A stretch of 64,000 nucleotides of DNA, taken from contig JAQE01002279.1 in the NCBI GenBank assembly GCA_000727475.1, forward strand, positions 1 to 64,000. Reading direction: 5' to 3'. The stretch's first letter is position 1, and every line of letters begins with the position of its first letter. The notes below the pieces were generated by a model, which saw only the letters and a program-made list of their open reading frames with translations, made no database searches and was not told the DNA's origin. Origin of the DNA: Sarcocystis neurona. Its lineage: Eukaryota > Apicomplexa > Conoidasida > Eucoccidiorida > Sarcocystidae. Both the position numbers and the translations under genes were made by a program. Shown piece after piece: positions 1-11,500 of this stretch.

Positions 1-767
1 AACGATGGAGGTATGCGTGTTTGTAGTAGGTATTTTGTTTTTCATGGATACGGACGGGTCAATTGTGGGTGTCCTGGGCGACGTCGTCCACGCTCCTCGT
101 CCACCTTTGGAGTGTAACGCAGACGGCAATTTCTCGATGTGCAGCTGACTGTGTAGGAGTTTCGAGGAACACTGAAAAGAGCGAGATACACAGAAATTAG
201 CATTTGAGCAGTGCCGGTGAAACCAAACACATCTACAGCCTCCTGTTGTTGGCCATCTGTATATAGGTCGTAGCGTTCCTCGTTGGTGCCCGGAACTCTT
301 CTGCTTTTCTCAGGATGCGTAGCCCCCTGTGGGCTGCAGAAACCACACAGAATTGATGTGCTTTTTTGGGAGTGACTGATTTCAGTGGGGAAGCTGGAGA
401 AGCACGGTCAGATAGACACAGAGCATGAGAAGCCGAACTGTGGTAGTGATAAGCAATCTGATTCTAACTTTGCGCACATGTATTACGTCCAGTGGCACCC
501 TGCCCTTCAAAATAAAACAATGGAAGGGGGATGTAGTGCGTCGTTTGCGACACGCTGTAGATTCTCAATTCAGCGGTGTTGGCAGACTCGTGTCTAATCA
601 AAATTGGGTACTCCCATCTCTACCTACTGTGTCGACGACTACGGAATAAATTGTTGTGTTCGAGAAGTATCGTGTAGTCTCTGCGCGAATGCTTTCACGA
701 CAACCGCTAAGGAGAAGGCTCTGTACGTGGAGCGGTTTTGGCTGTTAATACCGTTGTGCACGTATAC
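1..767. other. non-coding stretch, nothing recognised
   Basis: The sequence is complex and of balanced composition, with no low-complexity tract. Both strands carry only short open frames (up to about 75 codons) that overlap each other in different frames and resemble no family I know. I see no RNA gene here other than the tRNA that begins at 768. Confidence 0.4.
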
Positions 768-839
768 CTCCGAGACCGGGAATTGAACCCGGGTCTTCCG
801 CGTGACAGGCGGAAATACTAGCCACTATACTATCTCGGA
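768..839 (-). tRNA. tRNA-Asp (anticodon GTC)
   Basis: The minus strand folds as a complete 72-nt tRNA. The 7-bp acceptor stem pairs TCCGAGA with TCTCGGA and is followed by discriminator G. The anticodon stem TCCGC/GCGGA encloses the loop CTGTCAC, giving anticodon GTC (complement of 804-806), which decodes Asp codons GAC/GAU. The T arm is CCGGG-TTCAATT-CCCGG. There is no intron, and CCA is not encoded, as expected for a eukaryotic nuclear tRNA. The D-arm and T-arm sequences are where the internal polymerase III A and B boxes lie. Confidence 0.97.
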
Positions 840-1350
840 CGTGTGTCTCGGCTTCTGTGTTGCAGCAACCATTGTGCAATTACTCGTCGCAAACAAACAC
901 GAACGAACCGGCAGCTCGTAGCTATTTAGAATGCGTATGGACGCTTCTCTTTGTACAAGTACGGAAACCGTACGCTTCTGCCTAATAGACTCACGTACAC
1001 ATATTTGTGCAAGATCGTTTGGATCTGTGTGTATAATCTAGTTAAGGCAGTTCACTCATGCTACTTCATAAGATGTGAATTCATGGAATAGTCTTGCTGC
1101 CCCCATGCTCGACTGAAGCGTTCCCCACCCGTGTGCCACACAAAATAGTTCCGGCTTCCATTCTGCTCTATTTTCCGAATTTTTCCCGTTGACGCCAGAA
1201 CAGCTCCTGTGGCCGTGTAGCTACGTGTGGATATTTTGGAGGGCAAATGATACAGATCTGCTCTGAAAGGTGGACGTGGTTCGTGGCCGGCGGGCACACG
1301 GATGCAGTGTGGCTATTTCATAATTGGTGGTAAGAAGCATACACCACGTG

Positions 1351-1537
1351 TAGTTCCCCAGAGTACATAATGACACACCTCATCTACGTGTATGTCCATA
1401 GCATGCCTTGCTCTACGCCAGAATACAGGTCCACACCTCATGTTTAGTTCCCGAGAATGCATAATAATACACCGCATCTACGTGCATGTACGCTTAGGAG
1501 AATAATCCACACCATGCTTTGTTCTACGCCAGAACAC
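1351..1537. repeat. two-copy diverged tandem duplication, unit about 93 bp
   Basis: The segment beginning TAGTTCCCCAGAGTACATAA at 1351 recurs in diverged form from 1444. Shared landmarks in the same order are CATCTACGTG and TTCTACGCCAGAA/CTCTACGCCAGAA. It sits in a non-coding stretch (840-4,100) in which I find no gene. Confidence 0.7.
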
Positions 1538-3042
1538 AGTTCAAAGTTCTCCTACATTATGCATAGATATTTGTTTAACAGAGGAGGAAGCTTTTCGGTG
1601 TCCTCGAAAAAATTTCGATGTGCAGAGTTTCCACAAGGACATGTCACGTTTGCATTCCACAGCATCGCATCTCTGTATGTTTGCGTGTACACGTAGAGGG
1701 TTGTATCTAGTTAGACGTATCCCTCTCTCCACAATTACACTCAGAAAGAATTAGGGCACTGTACTTGGATGGATGAATCAGATCAAATCTTTGAGTCCAC
1801 GGAAATAAAGGGTTTCTCCTGCTGGCAGTGAAAATAACTGTCAAGGCACAGCACTTGGATGTCGCAGAAGAATACACACATGAGGTGATTTTTTTTTAAA
1901 AAAAGATTTTTCTGGATGTACGCGCACACATGTACACATTTATGCATCGAGGAAGGAATAAACGGCTGCAGGCGACACTTCCGGTAAACGAACTGTTCAT
2001 TTGTGTTAAAGATTCGTGTTGTGCAGCGTCTCTCTGCAGTACTCCGTTTGCACGTGTGTCCATTCAAGCGCACGCAGGTACAGCTTTACACGTGAATCTT
2101 CAGTATGGAGCATCCAGCAGACTCCATGCGTGCGAAAAAGCATGTGTTCGTACGCTGTGGCCCTCATGCACTATACATGTGTGAGAGACAGCTCCACAAC
2201 CTTTTCAATCAGCCACGTGTTTGCAGCAATTTACTAAATACGTCAGCACATGAAGAGACTATCTACACCACGTAGCACCCTTTCCAGGCTTCCCTGCTTG
2301 ACTACACGGATGATCCCGTGCACACATTCAGCCTTACGTTCATCACACAGTGCGGGTGGTTCGACGGAATTCTCATCTACACATCACGTCGTCAGTCTAT
2401 TTCACATGAATCTCGCTTGTGGATTTCCACTGCAGTGCGTCCCATTAAGGGGAAATGCAAATATGTACAGCACGGTGCGTACGTGTGTGACGTTGGCGTG
2501 ATCTAGGCACTGCTTAGTGTGCACCCTGTAACTCCGTAGGCGCTGTACCTAAAACGTGTATACTTGGAATATGACTACAGACTACGGGCTGTGTCTAGTT
2601 GAGTGGAAATAATGTCCATATTTACAACGCAGGATGGACGTGGGGGCGACAGTCATGCGTCAATCCACTACGCACCATGCATGTACTATAAACATCCATT
2701 CCAATTTCGTTGTGCAGGACGTCTGCTTACTTTCATTCTACAGCTTGTGCGTATCGTTAAAATAGACGTAATGTGTCACTAAGTAGTCTAGATCGAGTGG
2801 TATGCGAACACGCAAATTGCTTTTTTGTGTTGAACTGATCGTACAACAATGTATGTCAACTGTTACGCTCCTGTCTACATCCGTGCACGTGAATGTACGT
2901 GGGTGAACCCCGATGTCTGACGGCCACTTTCACGTACTGTTTCACCACTCGACACCACTTCAGTACGCATACCGACTTCTGATGTAGCTACTGTAGCTGA
3001 CGTACGTGGAATGTATACATATGTACATACGTCTATAAATCT

Positions 3043-3121
3043 CGCTTTCTCTCTCTTTCTCTTTCTCTTTCTCTTTCTCTTTCTCTCTCTCCCTCTCTCC
3101 ATATATATATATATATATATG
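3043..3121. repeat. (CTTTCT)n pyrimidine tract followed by (TA)n
   Basis: A pure pyrimidine run of about 55 nt built from CTTTCT/TCTC units is followed directly by about ten TA dinucleotides. The run is close to a mirror repeat, the kind of sequence able to form triplex DNA. It is flanked by TATATA/CATACA microsatellite. The surrounding stretch from 840 to 4,100 contains only short overlapping open frames with no recognised product. Confidence 0.85.
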
Positions 3122-4129
3122 TAACACAACACATGCAGCTACTGCGGCGGAAGTACAAGGGATACACACATACGCACACCCATCTATATATCTATATCTA
3201 TCTATCCACTTCTGTATGTATATATATCGAAAGCATTTGATATCCACTCTCACTTGTCGCACCGGGATGAGCGTGTGCTTCTTGAGTAGTACTTCGTATT
3301 GTTCTTACGCGTGTGCTCATTGCCCGCAGAGCTGTTACAATCTTAGCAGGCGTGTGTCTATGTATGTCTACAAATGCCTTTGCGCACCTATGAACGTACA
3401 GCCACATCTGGACTAGTACAGTCACGGGGAGACAAGGAACAACAACAAGACTGAGTCCCCTAATTTCGCTCACACCCCCAGGCTGCCACACGGTACCACA
3501 CAACAGTGAACAATGCAGGTTATGCACGGAGCGCATATCCATACATGTATACATACACAAACATGTGTGTAGCTACACTTACGTGCTCTGACATACATAT
3601 ATCACTGTAGAGACCGGGTCGTCACACCACACGGATAGACCGATGTGACCGGAAAAGCAGCTGGTGGAATGCGCATTCTAGCACTTGTAACAGCATTCTA
3701 CAGCGTGACTCTATACACGTAATGCAGCTGCGCTGTTCGTATGATGCGTACATATCCGCATCTATATATGCACGTGCACACCTGTATGTACATGCAGCTG
3801 AGCATGGGTGCAGGACGGTGATGAGGATACCCGGAGAACTAAGCATTGTGACTTGGATCAACAGCACAGTTCTACCCCTCTCTACTGAGTTCAGAACCAC
3901 AGACCCTCATATATATTAGGTGTGGTCAAAGCGGTTATCTGAGAGCGTTCAACTATGAACGCTCACATATAAATTTATTCTTGTCGACCTATCTCTCCTC
4001 CTGAACACATATATATGTATACACATATCAACTTGTTTGTATGTATTCGCAGACCGAACGAATGGTCGTTGCCGTGTGAATGTACGCCCTGGGCATGCAC
4101 TCGATAGCAGTACTCCGTAAGAGGGTAGC

Positions 4130-5210
4130 GCGCGATGGCCTGCACTGACTCTGCTGCCCTCTTGTTGAGTCTTCTTTCCTTTGCTCGTCGTTTGTCATTC
4201 ACGTTTTCGGGGTTTCTGGACTTGTTTCTTTGCGCGCCGCTCCGCTTTTGCTTCTCATGTGATCTACTCAATGTTTTGCTCCCTCGTGCTGCTTCACGTC
4301 GTTTCCTGTTTCCACTGTGTAGTCGTTTCTAAACTGTGGTAGAGGGCTTCGTATGGTGTAGCAACGTCTGTGCATGTTAGCATCTGCAGGTTTTCCCCCA
4401 CCTATTTCGTATTTCTTATTTTTCTACCGGATTACACTGGCGTGACCGTCCGCGTTTTTCCCGGCCAACTAACCGTCTCCCTTCTCCTCCATTACCCTTC
4501 CATTCCGGTGGTATCATGGCGCTCGCCGCACCCCCGAGGCGATTTCCGTGCTTCTCCCGTCTCGCTTGCGTGCTCCTCCGCAGAGGTCGACCAGTAGCAC
4601 CTTTGCCCGTCTGCCCTCCTTGTACATTATTCAAGCCGCATACTATGTGCCCTTTTGGTAGGAAAAATTGAGGAATGCGGCCTTCGCTTCTTGTTTGTAC
4701 CTCTGGGGTTTCTACTTTACAGTGTCTCAACACATCCGTGGCATGCTTACGACTTTGCAGATGACTCACCACCGTGGGTGACGTCACCTCCCTTCAATTA
4801 TACGCTCTCCTTCTTCGTCGCGCCTCACTTCTTTGTCCCTCTTCGCGTCTCGTCCCTTCTAGTTGTTGCCGTTTTCCGTTTTCTGTGGAGACCCCGCCTT
4901 CTTCCTGTCTTTCGTTCCGAAGGAAGTTTCACTTGTTACGTCCAGCGCCCTGTCCTCTCACAGTACTTGGTGTGCTTCGTCCTTCTTTTACGGTAGTTTG
5001 CTGTCTTCCCCCTCCTTTCTTTACCCATCGGCCCTGTTTTTCGTACCCCGTATGCTGTTCGTTCCCCGTAGGAACTTCTTTTCTCTCTGACTTCCCCGCG
5101 CGCACCCGGTTTTGTTCTCCTGTACAATTGTCACCTGCTTCATTGCCCCAGTTACGCGTCCCACGTGGTCCCCTTCGTCCTCTTCCGTATACGTATCCGA
5201 CGGGATGTGT
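4130..5210 (+). other. pyrimidine-rich kilobase, non-coding
   Basis: For about 1.1 kb the plus strand is strongly enriched in C and T. The open frames here (for example 4,774-5,244) are overlapping Ser/Leu/Pro/Phe-rich products of that composition. It lies upstream, on the sense strand, of the CAG-rich block and the large plus-strand gene, so a leader, long intron or promoter-proximal sequence is possible. A similar pyrimidine-rich kilobase lies upstream of the lipase gene on its own sense strand (62,240-60,940). Confidence 0.5.
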
Positions 5211-5469
5211 CTATGTGTCGATACACGTTTGTGTATCTAGGTGATATGTATAATTATGTGACAAAGATGTGTGGAAATCCGGCGTCACAAATAGATATAT
5301 GGTGACACGTGTGAACTTACGTTGTTACACTCATGTAGGTATACACGTATTCAGCTGGTAGAGGAGGCCACACTACTTCTTCTGGAGTAGCTGCTGTTCA
5401 CGGAAGTGGCTTGCATTAGCGACTGAATTACAGCTGATGTCGGGTACGGCGTACACGTCCTGCTGCAGT

Positions 5470-7920
5470 GTCCGCGGGGGGTCGCGTTCGCAGCAGCAAC
5501 AAGCGCCATCGTCGGATTTCAGGCAGCAGCAGAAGCAGCAGCGGCAGCAATTGCGGCCGGAGAAACAGCTGCCGGGACCGTCGCTGCCGCAGCGGCACTA
5601 GCATTTGCAGCAGTACTGTCGTTAGCAGCAGTCTAACAACAGCGCGGGAGCTCAGTAACACGGCCCGCATTCCGTAGCATCGCAGTGTCAGAAAACAGCG
5701 TCAGCAAGCAGCGTCAGCCCAATGTAAGTAGACTGGTGCACGCATGGTGATGACTGTATTGACAGAGAACGATACTAGCAGTCTGAACACCAGCGACAGC
5801 ACCAGCAGCACCCGCCACCTGTCGTGTTAGGGACAACAAGAGCAGCTGAGGCAGCGACCATGCTGGAAGATGCAGCACACTGGCCGTCGGGGCAGCACAG
5901 TGGCTGCTGAGGGTCTGTCTCGATCTACCCACCGGGAAACGCGAGCTGCAGCAGCAGCAGCAGACCGCCCGCAGCAACAAACGTTTTCGGCTGTCTCTAT
6001 CCGAAGTTTCTGAGCCACCACGTCGTCGGCAGGGCTGCCGCAGCGCAGATATGCGCGCGGCGAGGGGCAGCACCCTGCATGCCGCAGCGGGGACGCAGGA
6101 CTGCAGCAGCAGTCGCAGCGGCAGTGATGGGAAGACCATTCGCACAGATACTCACACACTACTTTCAAACGAAGCTTGTCTTGATTTATACGTCCATGGG
6201 GACTACATAGATGTACGTTTGTACGCTGCGTCGTCTACCACTGCCTAGGGCACACTTGTGTACACAGATTTACGTGCTGTTTGCCTTCGTCGATCTATCG
6301 GTGAAACTACCCATCTTAACAGTCATTAGTATCCATAACGTTCTGTACAGCAGCATGTCCCCTGGTGAGACCAGCACCGGCACCGCTGGCAGGAGCAGCT
6401 TTGCAGGGCCGCCACTGCGAGAGCACCGCCAGGAGTGCTTAGAGCAGCAACCGGGGAAGCAGTTGCAGCTGCAGCAGCGGGGCAGACAGGAAGGGCTGTA
6501 ATAGCAACAGCAGCAGCAGCAGTGTACCGTTACAAGAATATCTGTGGCAGCCGCAGATACTGCACCAGCAGGGACAGCACGCGAGGTGGAAGAGCAGAGG
6601 CAGCAGAGAGAACAGCGTCAATAGCAGGGAAGGCAGCTGCGTCAGAATAGAAGGGCGCAGTAGCAACACTGATGTAGGACGACCCTACACGTGAAGAGAG
6701 GAAGGACAGGTCTCTTTTCTCGGATTTCGCCTGTCCACCGGCATGCGTGAAGCACCGCTACAATTGCTGAGTCCCCTGCAGCAGCAGCAGTGGCAGCAAA
6801 GTGCTTCCAGCGGTACTGCTGCTGCTGCTGCTGAAGAGAGACACAGTAGCCGTCGCGGGAGAAGTAGCAGCAGCAGCGTTGAGTAGACCATCGAAGCAGC
6901 AGCAACCCCCGCCTACACAGCAACAGAGACGACGGGGAGAGAGAGAACAGCAGCTGCAAGGGATGCGGCAGCAGGGACAAGTACAAAGCAGCAGCTGGAG
7001 CTGATGCAACACTCGCCGCTGGATAAGGACCCGCGGCAGGGGCAGCTACTGCGCGCCGAAAAACTAGGATGGTGCACAGGATCTGCAGGTGGTACTGGCA
7101 TGCCAAGCAGGTCGTCGTGAGCTTCTTTGTGTGTCGGTCTCGTCTTTTCGTCGCCCTTTCCCAACAGTAGCAGCGACATCATCTAAATCGACAACGGCAG
7201 CGCCCCATTCTTAGCAGCCGCAGCGCCTCGAGCAGCAGCAGCAGCGGGCTGTCGTGAAGAAGCAGGAGGAACCGTTGCGGCTGTGCAATCGCCGGAACAG
7301 CACTGGCGTCAACAGCGGCAGCAACCGCAGTAGCACTAGCAGCGCCAGCAGCAGCGTCAACAACAGCGCCATCCGCAGTAGCAGCGTCACCGACGGCACC
7401 TGCAGCAGCATCCGCAACGGCGTCAGCAGCAGCATTAGCAGCCGCATGTCGTCAGCAACCGCAGCAGCAGCACGAGCCGCAGCACGAGCTGCAGCATCAG
7501 CAGCAGCACCAGGGGTGCAAAGTGGAAAGGCAGTCATCGCTGCAGTGTAGCGAGCGCTGCTGCGCTGCGTTTACAGCAGTGAAGGCGCAGCAGTTGAAGA
7601 GCCACGAGTAGCAGCAGCTGAGCCACAGGAGCACTGGGTGCAGCAGGTCAGTGTGGAGTAGCAGTGGCAGCAACTGGCGGCTAACACGACAGTGGAGAAG
7701 CTTCGGGCCCTGCCAGCAGCTGGAAAGGGGCCGCAGAGTACTCTCCTGAGTGCTGCTAGGGCTGCTGGTGCCCGCTGTCGCTTCTTTTCTACGCCCGCCG
7801 CTGCTGCTGGGGATTGTCCTCTTCGTCCTGCGTCCACATCTGCTCGAGCAGCAGCTGCTGCCTCTCCCTTGCTTGGCACCGCTTCTCCTGGCTGTCCTAG
7901 TTTCAGCTGCCCGTCCAGCG
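5470..7920 (+). repeat. CAG-rich block upstream of the giant gene
   Basis: CAG/GCA/AGC trinucleotides, often in runs of three to six, dominate this stretch and continue without a break into the coding frame that follows. All frames on both strands give Ser-, Gln-, Ala-, Leu- or Cys-rich translations interrupted by stops, and no complex protein segment is visible. It could be a repeat-filled leader, an intron or first exons of the downstream gene. From sequence alone I treat it as non-coding. Confidence 0.6.
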
Positions 7921-8578
7921 GGTGGCGAGGTGGTCAAAATACTGCAACTCCCGGTGGGCTGCTGCTGCTGCTTCTATTCGTACTGCTCACGCGGATGGTG
8001 CTGGGAGTGGTGGAGCGCCTGCAACGTCTGCTGTTGCCGCCACTGTTTGTCAGGTGGTCCATATCAAATCTCGTCCTCTGCTGCCGCAGTTGACGCTTCT
8101 CTCATCTACGGTCGAGAAATTCGGCACCGCCATCAGCTCCTCGACGAGCTGCAACGGCTTACACAGCAGCAGCAGCAGCTTCAACAGCGGTGGCTTCGGC
8201 ACCAGCAATAGCAGCACGAGATCAGCAACCGCTGCAGCAGCAGTAACAGCATCAGCTTCGGCAGCAGCAGCAGGTGTTATACTCGTTTGCCCGGGAGGCA
8301 GCGGTGGGATACGAATTGAGCCAGCAGGTGACTGCGTAGCTTCTTTGCAGTCTGCGACTGCGTACTCGCTAAGCGGGGATCCGCGCCTGCAGCCGCAAGC
8401 GCAAGAGCAGCAGCAGCAGCAGTCTGAACGCCCCGCGTCCCAGCAGCAGCAGGAGCAGAGTCTGCAGCAGCGAGAGCTGCAGCAGTTCGTATCGCCGCAG
8501 CAGCAGGTAGGACAGCAGCCGCGTCTGCGCAAGTGGACTCAGCAGCGAACTGCGCAACAGCAGCAGCAGTCGCCCAGT

Positions 8579-11500
8579 ATGGTGAACGTACAGCAGGAGC
8601 AGCAGCACCCCGCTGTGAAGAACCAGCGGGAACAGCATGCCGTGTCTCTCATAGGTGGTGAGCAGGAACAGTCGCAGAAGGAACTGCAGCTTGAGAGCTA
8701 CGTTGTAGAGGAAGGAGCTTCGAAGTGCAGCCGTGTTGGTGATGCTGTCGAGACGCTGTTCAACGTGACATCAGGCGAAGCCACGTCCACAGCGGCAGCA
8801 CCAGCAGGAGAAGGACGAGGACTAACAGCAGAAACAGTCTTGAGAGGAGCAGTAGCAGGGGGTGGCGGTATAGAGAGACTGGAAATAGCAGAACGGGGTG
8901 CCTTTGATGCCGTTGCTGCTTCTCCCGCCTCGTCTTCCGCAGCTGTTGCTCCACCTGCTCCTTTTGTTGCTGCTGGGACTCATGTGCTGCCGCGTACTGC
9001 CTCGTGTTCTCCGTCAGCGTGGATTCTTGGTCCTGCCGCCGCTGCTGTTGCTGCTGCCTCGGTTTCTGCTGGCTCCGCAGCTGCTGCAGTATCTGCGGAA
9101 CAGTACCAGCAGCACCTGCCTGTTGCAGTTCAGCAGCAGGGGGCGCTGTCGTACACTGCTGCCGAAAGAGGTGCCCCTAGCGGTACTGAACGAAGCTACT
9201 TTGCCAGGAGCAGCAGCAGCAGCAAAATCCTGGGTATCAGCAGCGCCAGCTCCAGCACGACCTGTAGCAGCAGCAGTAGTGACACACGCAGCAGTCTGAA
9301 TATACCCGTTGGGCCAGGTTTGTCTGCAGCAGCGGGGGGAGTCGCAGCATCAAGAGAGGCAGAACAAGTCATGGGGAACCCAAACAGATCAGGAGAAGCT
9401 GCAGCAGCAGACAAAGAAGAAGTGGGCTTAGCCGCGACAGCTGCAGCACCAGCAGTAGCAGCGGACGCCGGAGATCCTTCAGCAGCAGCAGCAGTTCCAC
9501 AAGCATCAACAACACTTCCTCGCATGTCATCCGCGGCCGCTGACCTCGCCGCCACGACAAGGACAGCAGCAACAGCAACAGGTTTAAATTCTTCTGTAGC
9601 AGCAGCGGACCTTGCAGCGGCCAAGACACCTGCAGCGGCATCAGAGGTAGGTGCTGCAGTAATTCCAGCAGAAAAGCTAGCAGTGCTTTTTGCAGCAGCA
9701 GGAGGCGAGGAGGCAGCAGCAAATGCGGGAGCAAGTGCAGCAGCTGCAGCACAACTGCAGCCGCGAAGCTGTGTGGCAGCAACAGCAGTGGCCGAATGCC
9801 AGACTCCGCCTGCAACGCAACCCGCGGAAGGTGGAGCAGTATCGCCTGCTGCTGCTGCTGCACTGTTGTCGTCGTCTTCTGCAGGAGCAGAAGATCCTTG
9901 TGGTCGTAGCAGCTTTGATGGAAAGGGGCTCGGTGGCGGCGGCAGCGGCCGTCCCATTACCAACAGCAGCAGCAGCAGCATGGGTGTCTCTGGCAGTGAC
10001 AGCAGCAGCAGTTGCAGCAGCGTTGGGGAAGACGCGGGGATCGGGGATAGCGGCAGTAGTGGCAAGAGTAGCTGCAGCAGCACTCCGGAGGGGGGAAGCA
10101 GCAAAGGGGGCAGCAGCTTGAGCAGCCGGAGCAGCAGCAATTTTGCCGAGACCGCGGCTAAGAGCAGCAGAAGTACGCAGCAACAGCAGCAGCAGCAGGC
10201 GGCTGCTTCCTCAGTTGCGTCTGCGTTCAAGCGATCTTTTCCGCTGCAACGAGGACAGGAGGTGAGAGCCCGTCAGAACGTTGCAGCAGCAGCAACAGCA
10301 TCAGCAGTTCCGTCTAAGCTTCAGCAGCGGTTCGCAGCGGCGTGCAGCCGGGGTGGCAGCAGCAGCAGCTGCAACACAGGTCGCGAGATAGCTGCAGGAG
10401 GAGCAGCTTTGCAGAGACGGAAAGTTAGCAGCAGTCCTCCATCTTCGAGAACTGCAGCAGGGAGTTGCCGAGGCAGTGACGCGGAGAGCAGCAACATCAG
10501 CAGAGTATACCAGGGGTCGTCGCGATTGCACCGACAGTCACTGCCGCTGCTGCAGGATGCGTTCTCCCTAGCTACTTCACTTCCTTCAGTAACAAATGAC
10601 GAGGTCCTGGTGGCTGCAGCAGCAGCCGCTGCAGCAGCAACCGCAGCAGCTGCGGCAGCAGCAGCGCGCATCTCCCCTCGCGTGACTGGCAGTGATACCG
10701 CAGCAGCAGCAGCAGGAACAGGTGCCACAGGAGGGTCCGGAGCTCCTGCTGCTGCTGCTGGTGGTGAAGGTGGGAATCAGAAAGCAGCAGCGATTCGAAG
10801 GGAGCAGGAAACGCAGCAGGGAGTAGCAGCAGCAGCGACTGCGAACCAGACGGCCGCTACAGGAATAGCAACAGCGGCGGAAGCGGCAGGGACGGACCCT
10901 GTGGCTGCTGCAGGAAGGGACGTGGTCCCCTCGAAAGCAGCGAAGAATTTTGCGCGTGTGCTTCAAGATCGCTTGCCTATACGTTCGGTAGAAGCTCTTC
11001 CCCCGGTGCAGCAGCTGCTGCATCTCTTCGCTTACGTGCAGCCGCCACTGCTGATGCAGCAGGCCTGCAAGGCCGTGCAGCAGCTGCAGAAGCAGCAGCA
11101 GGTGGAAAAACCGTCGCAGTTGCTGTCGCTACCGGTGCCCAGCCGCATCGGACCGCTGAGCAGCAGTAGCAGCGAGAAAGAGGAAAGCCGCAGCGACAGG
11201 AGTCGCGACAGCAGCGCAGGGGCAGCAGTCCCAGCAGCAGCAGCAGTCGCTGAAGGAGAGACGGCGGAGAGAGAGACAAACGAAATTTGGAGCAGCAACT
11301 CTGGGGCTGGTGGTGCTGCTGCTGCTGCAGGCTCCTCTGCAGCTGCGGTTGGGGCACACCCACCTGCTGCTGCTGTGGGAAGCAGCGGGTCGCTGCTACA
11401 CGCTTACCACACTTATGTCGCTTCTGCCTCCTCTGCTGCAGCAATGGGTGCAGCAGAAGCACAAGCAGAGGCCGCCGCGGCAGCAGGCGACATGGCGGCG

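Noticed and set aside
7922..8578. Taking 7,922 as the start of the giant protein
   Set aside because: The codon there is GTG. The first ATG in frame is 8,579. Coding could still enter from an upstream exon.
9196..10230. 344-codon open frame antisense to the giant gene, and similar long antisense frames at 10,977-12,080, 12,940-13,494 and 57,781-58,782
   Set aside because: They are the Leu/Ala/Cys/Ser-rich reverse reading of CAG repeats. They contain no complex segment, while the opposite strand carries the conserved islands.
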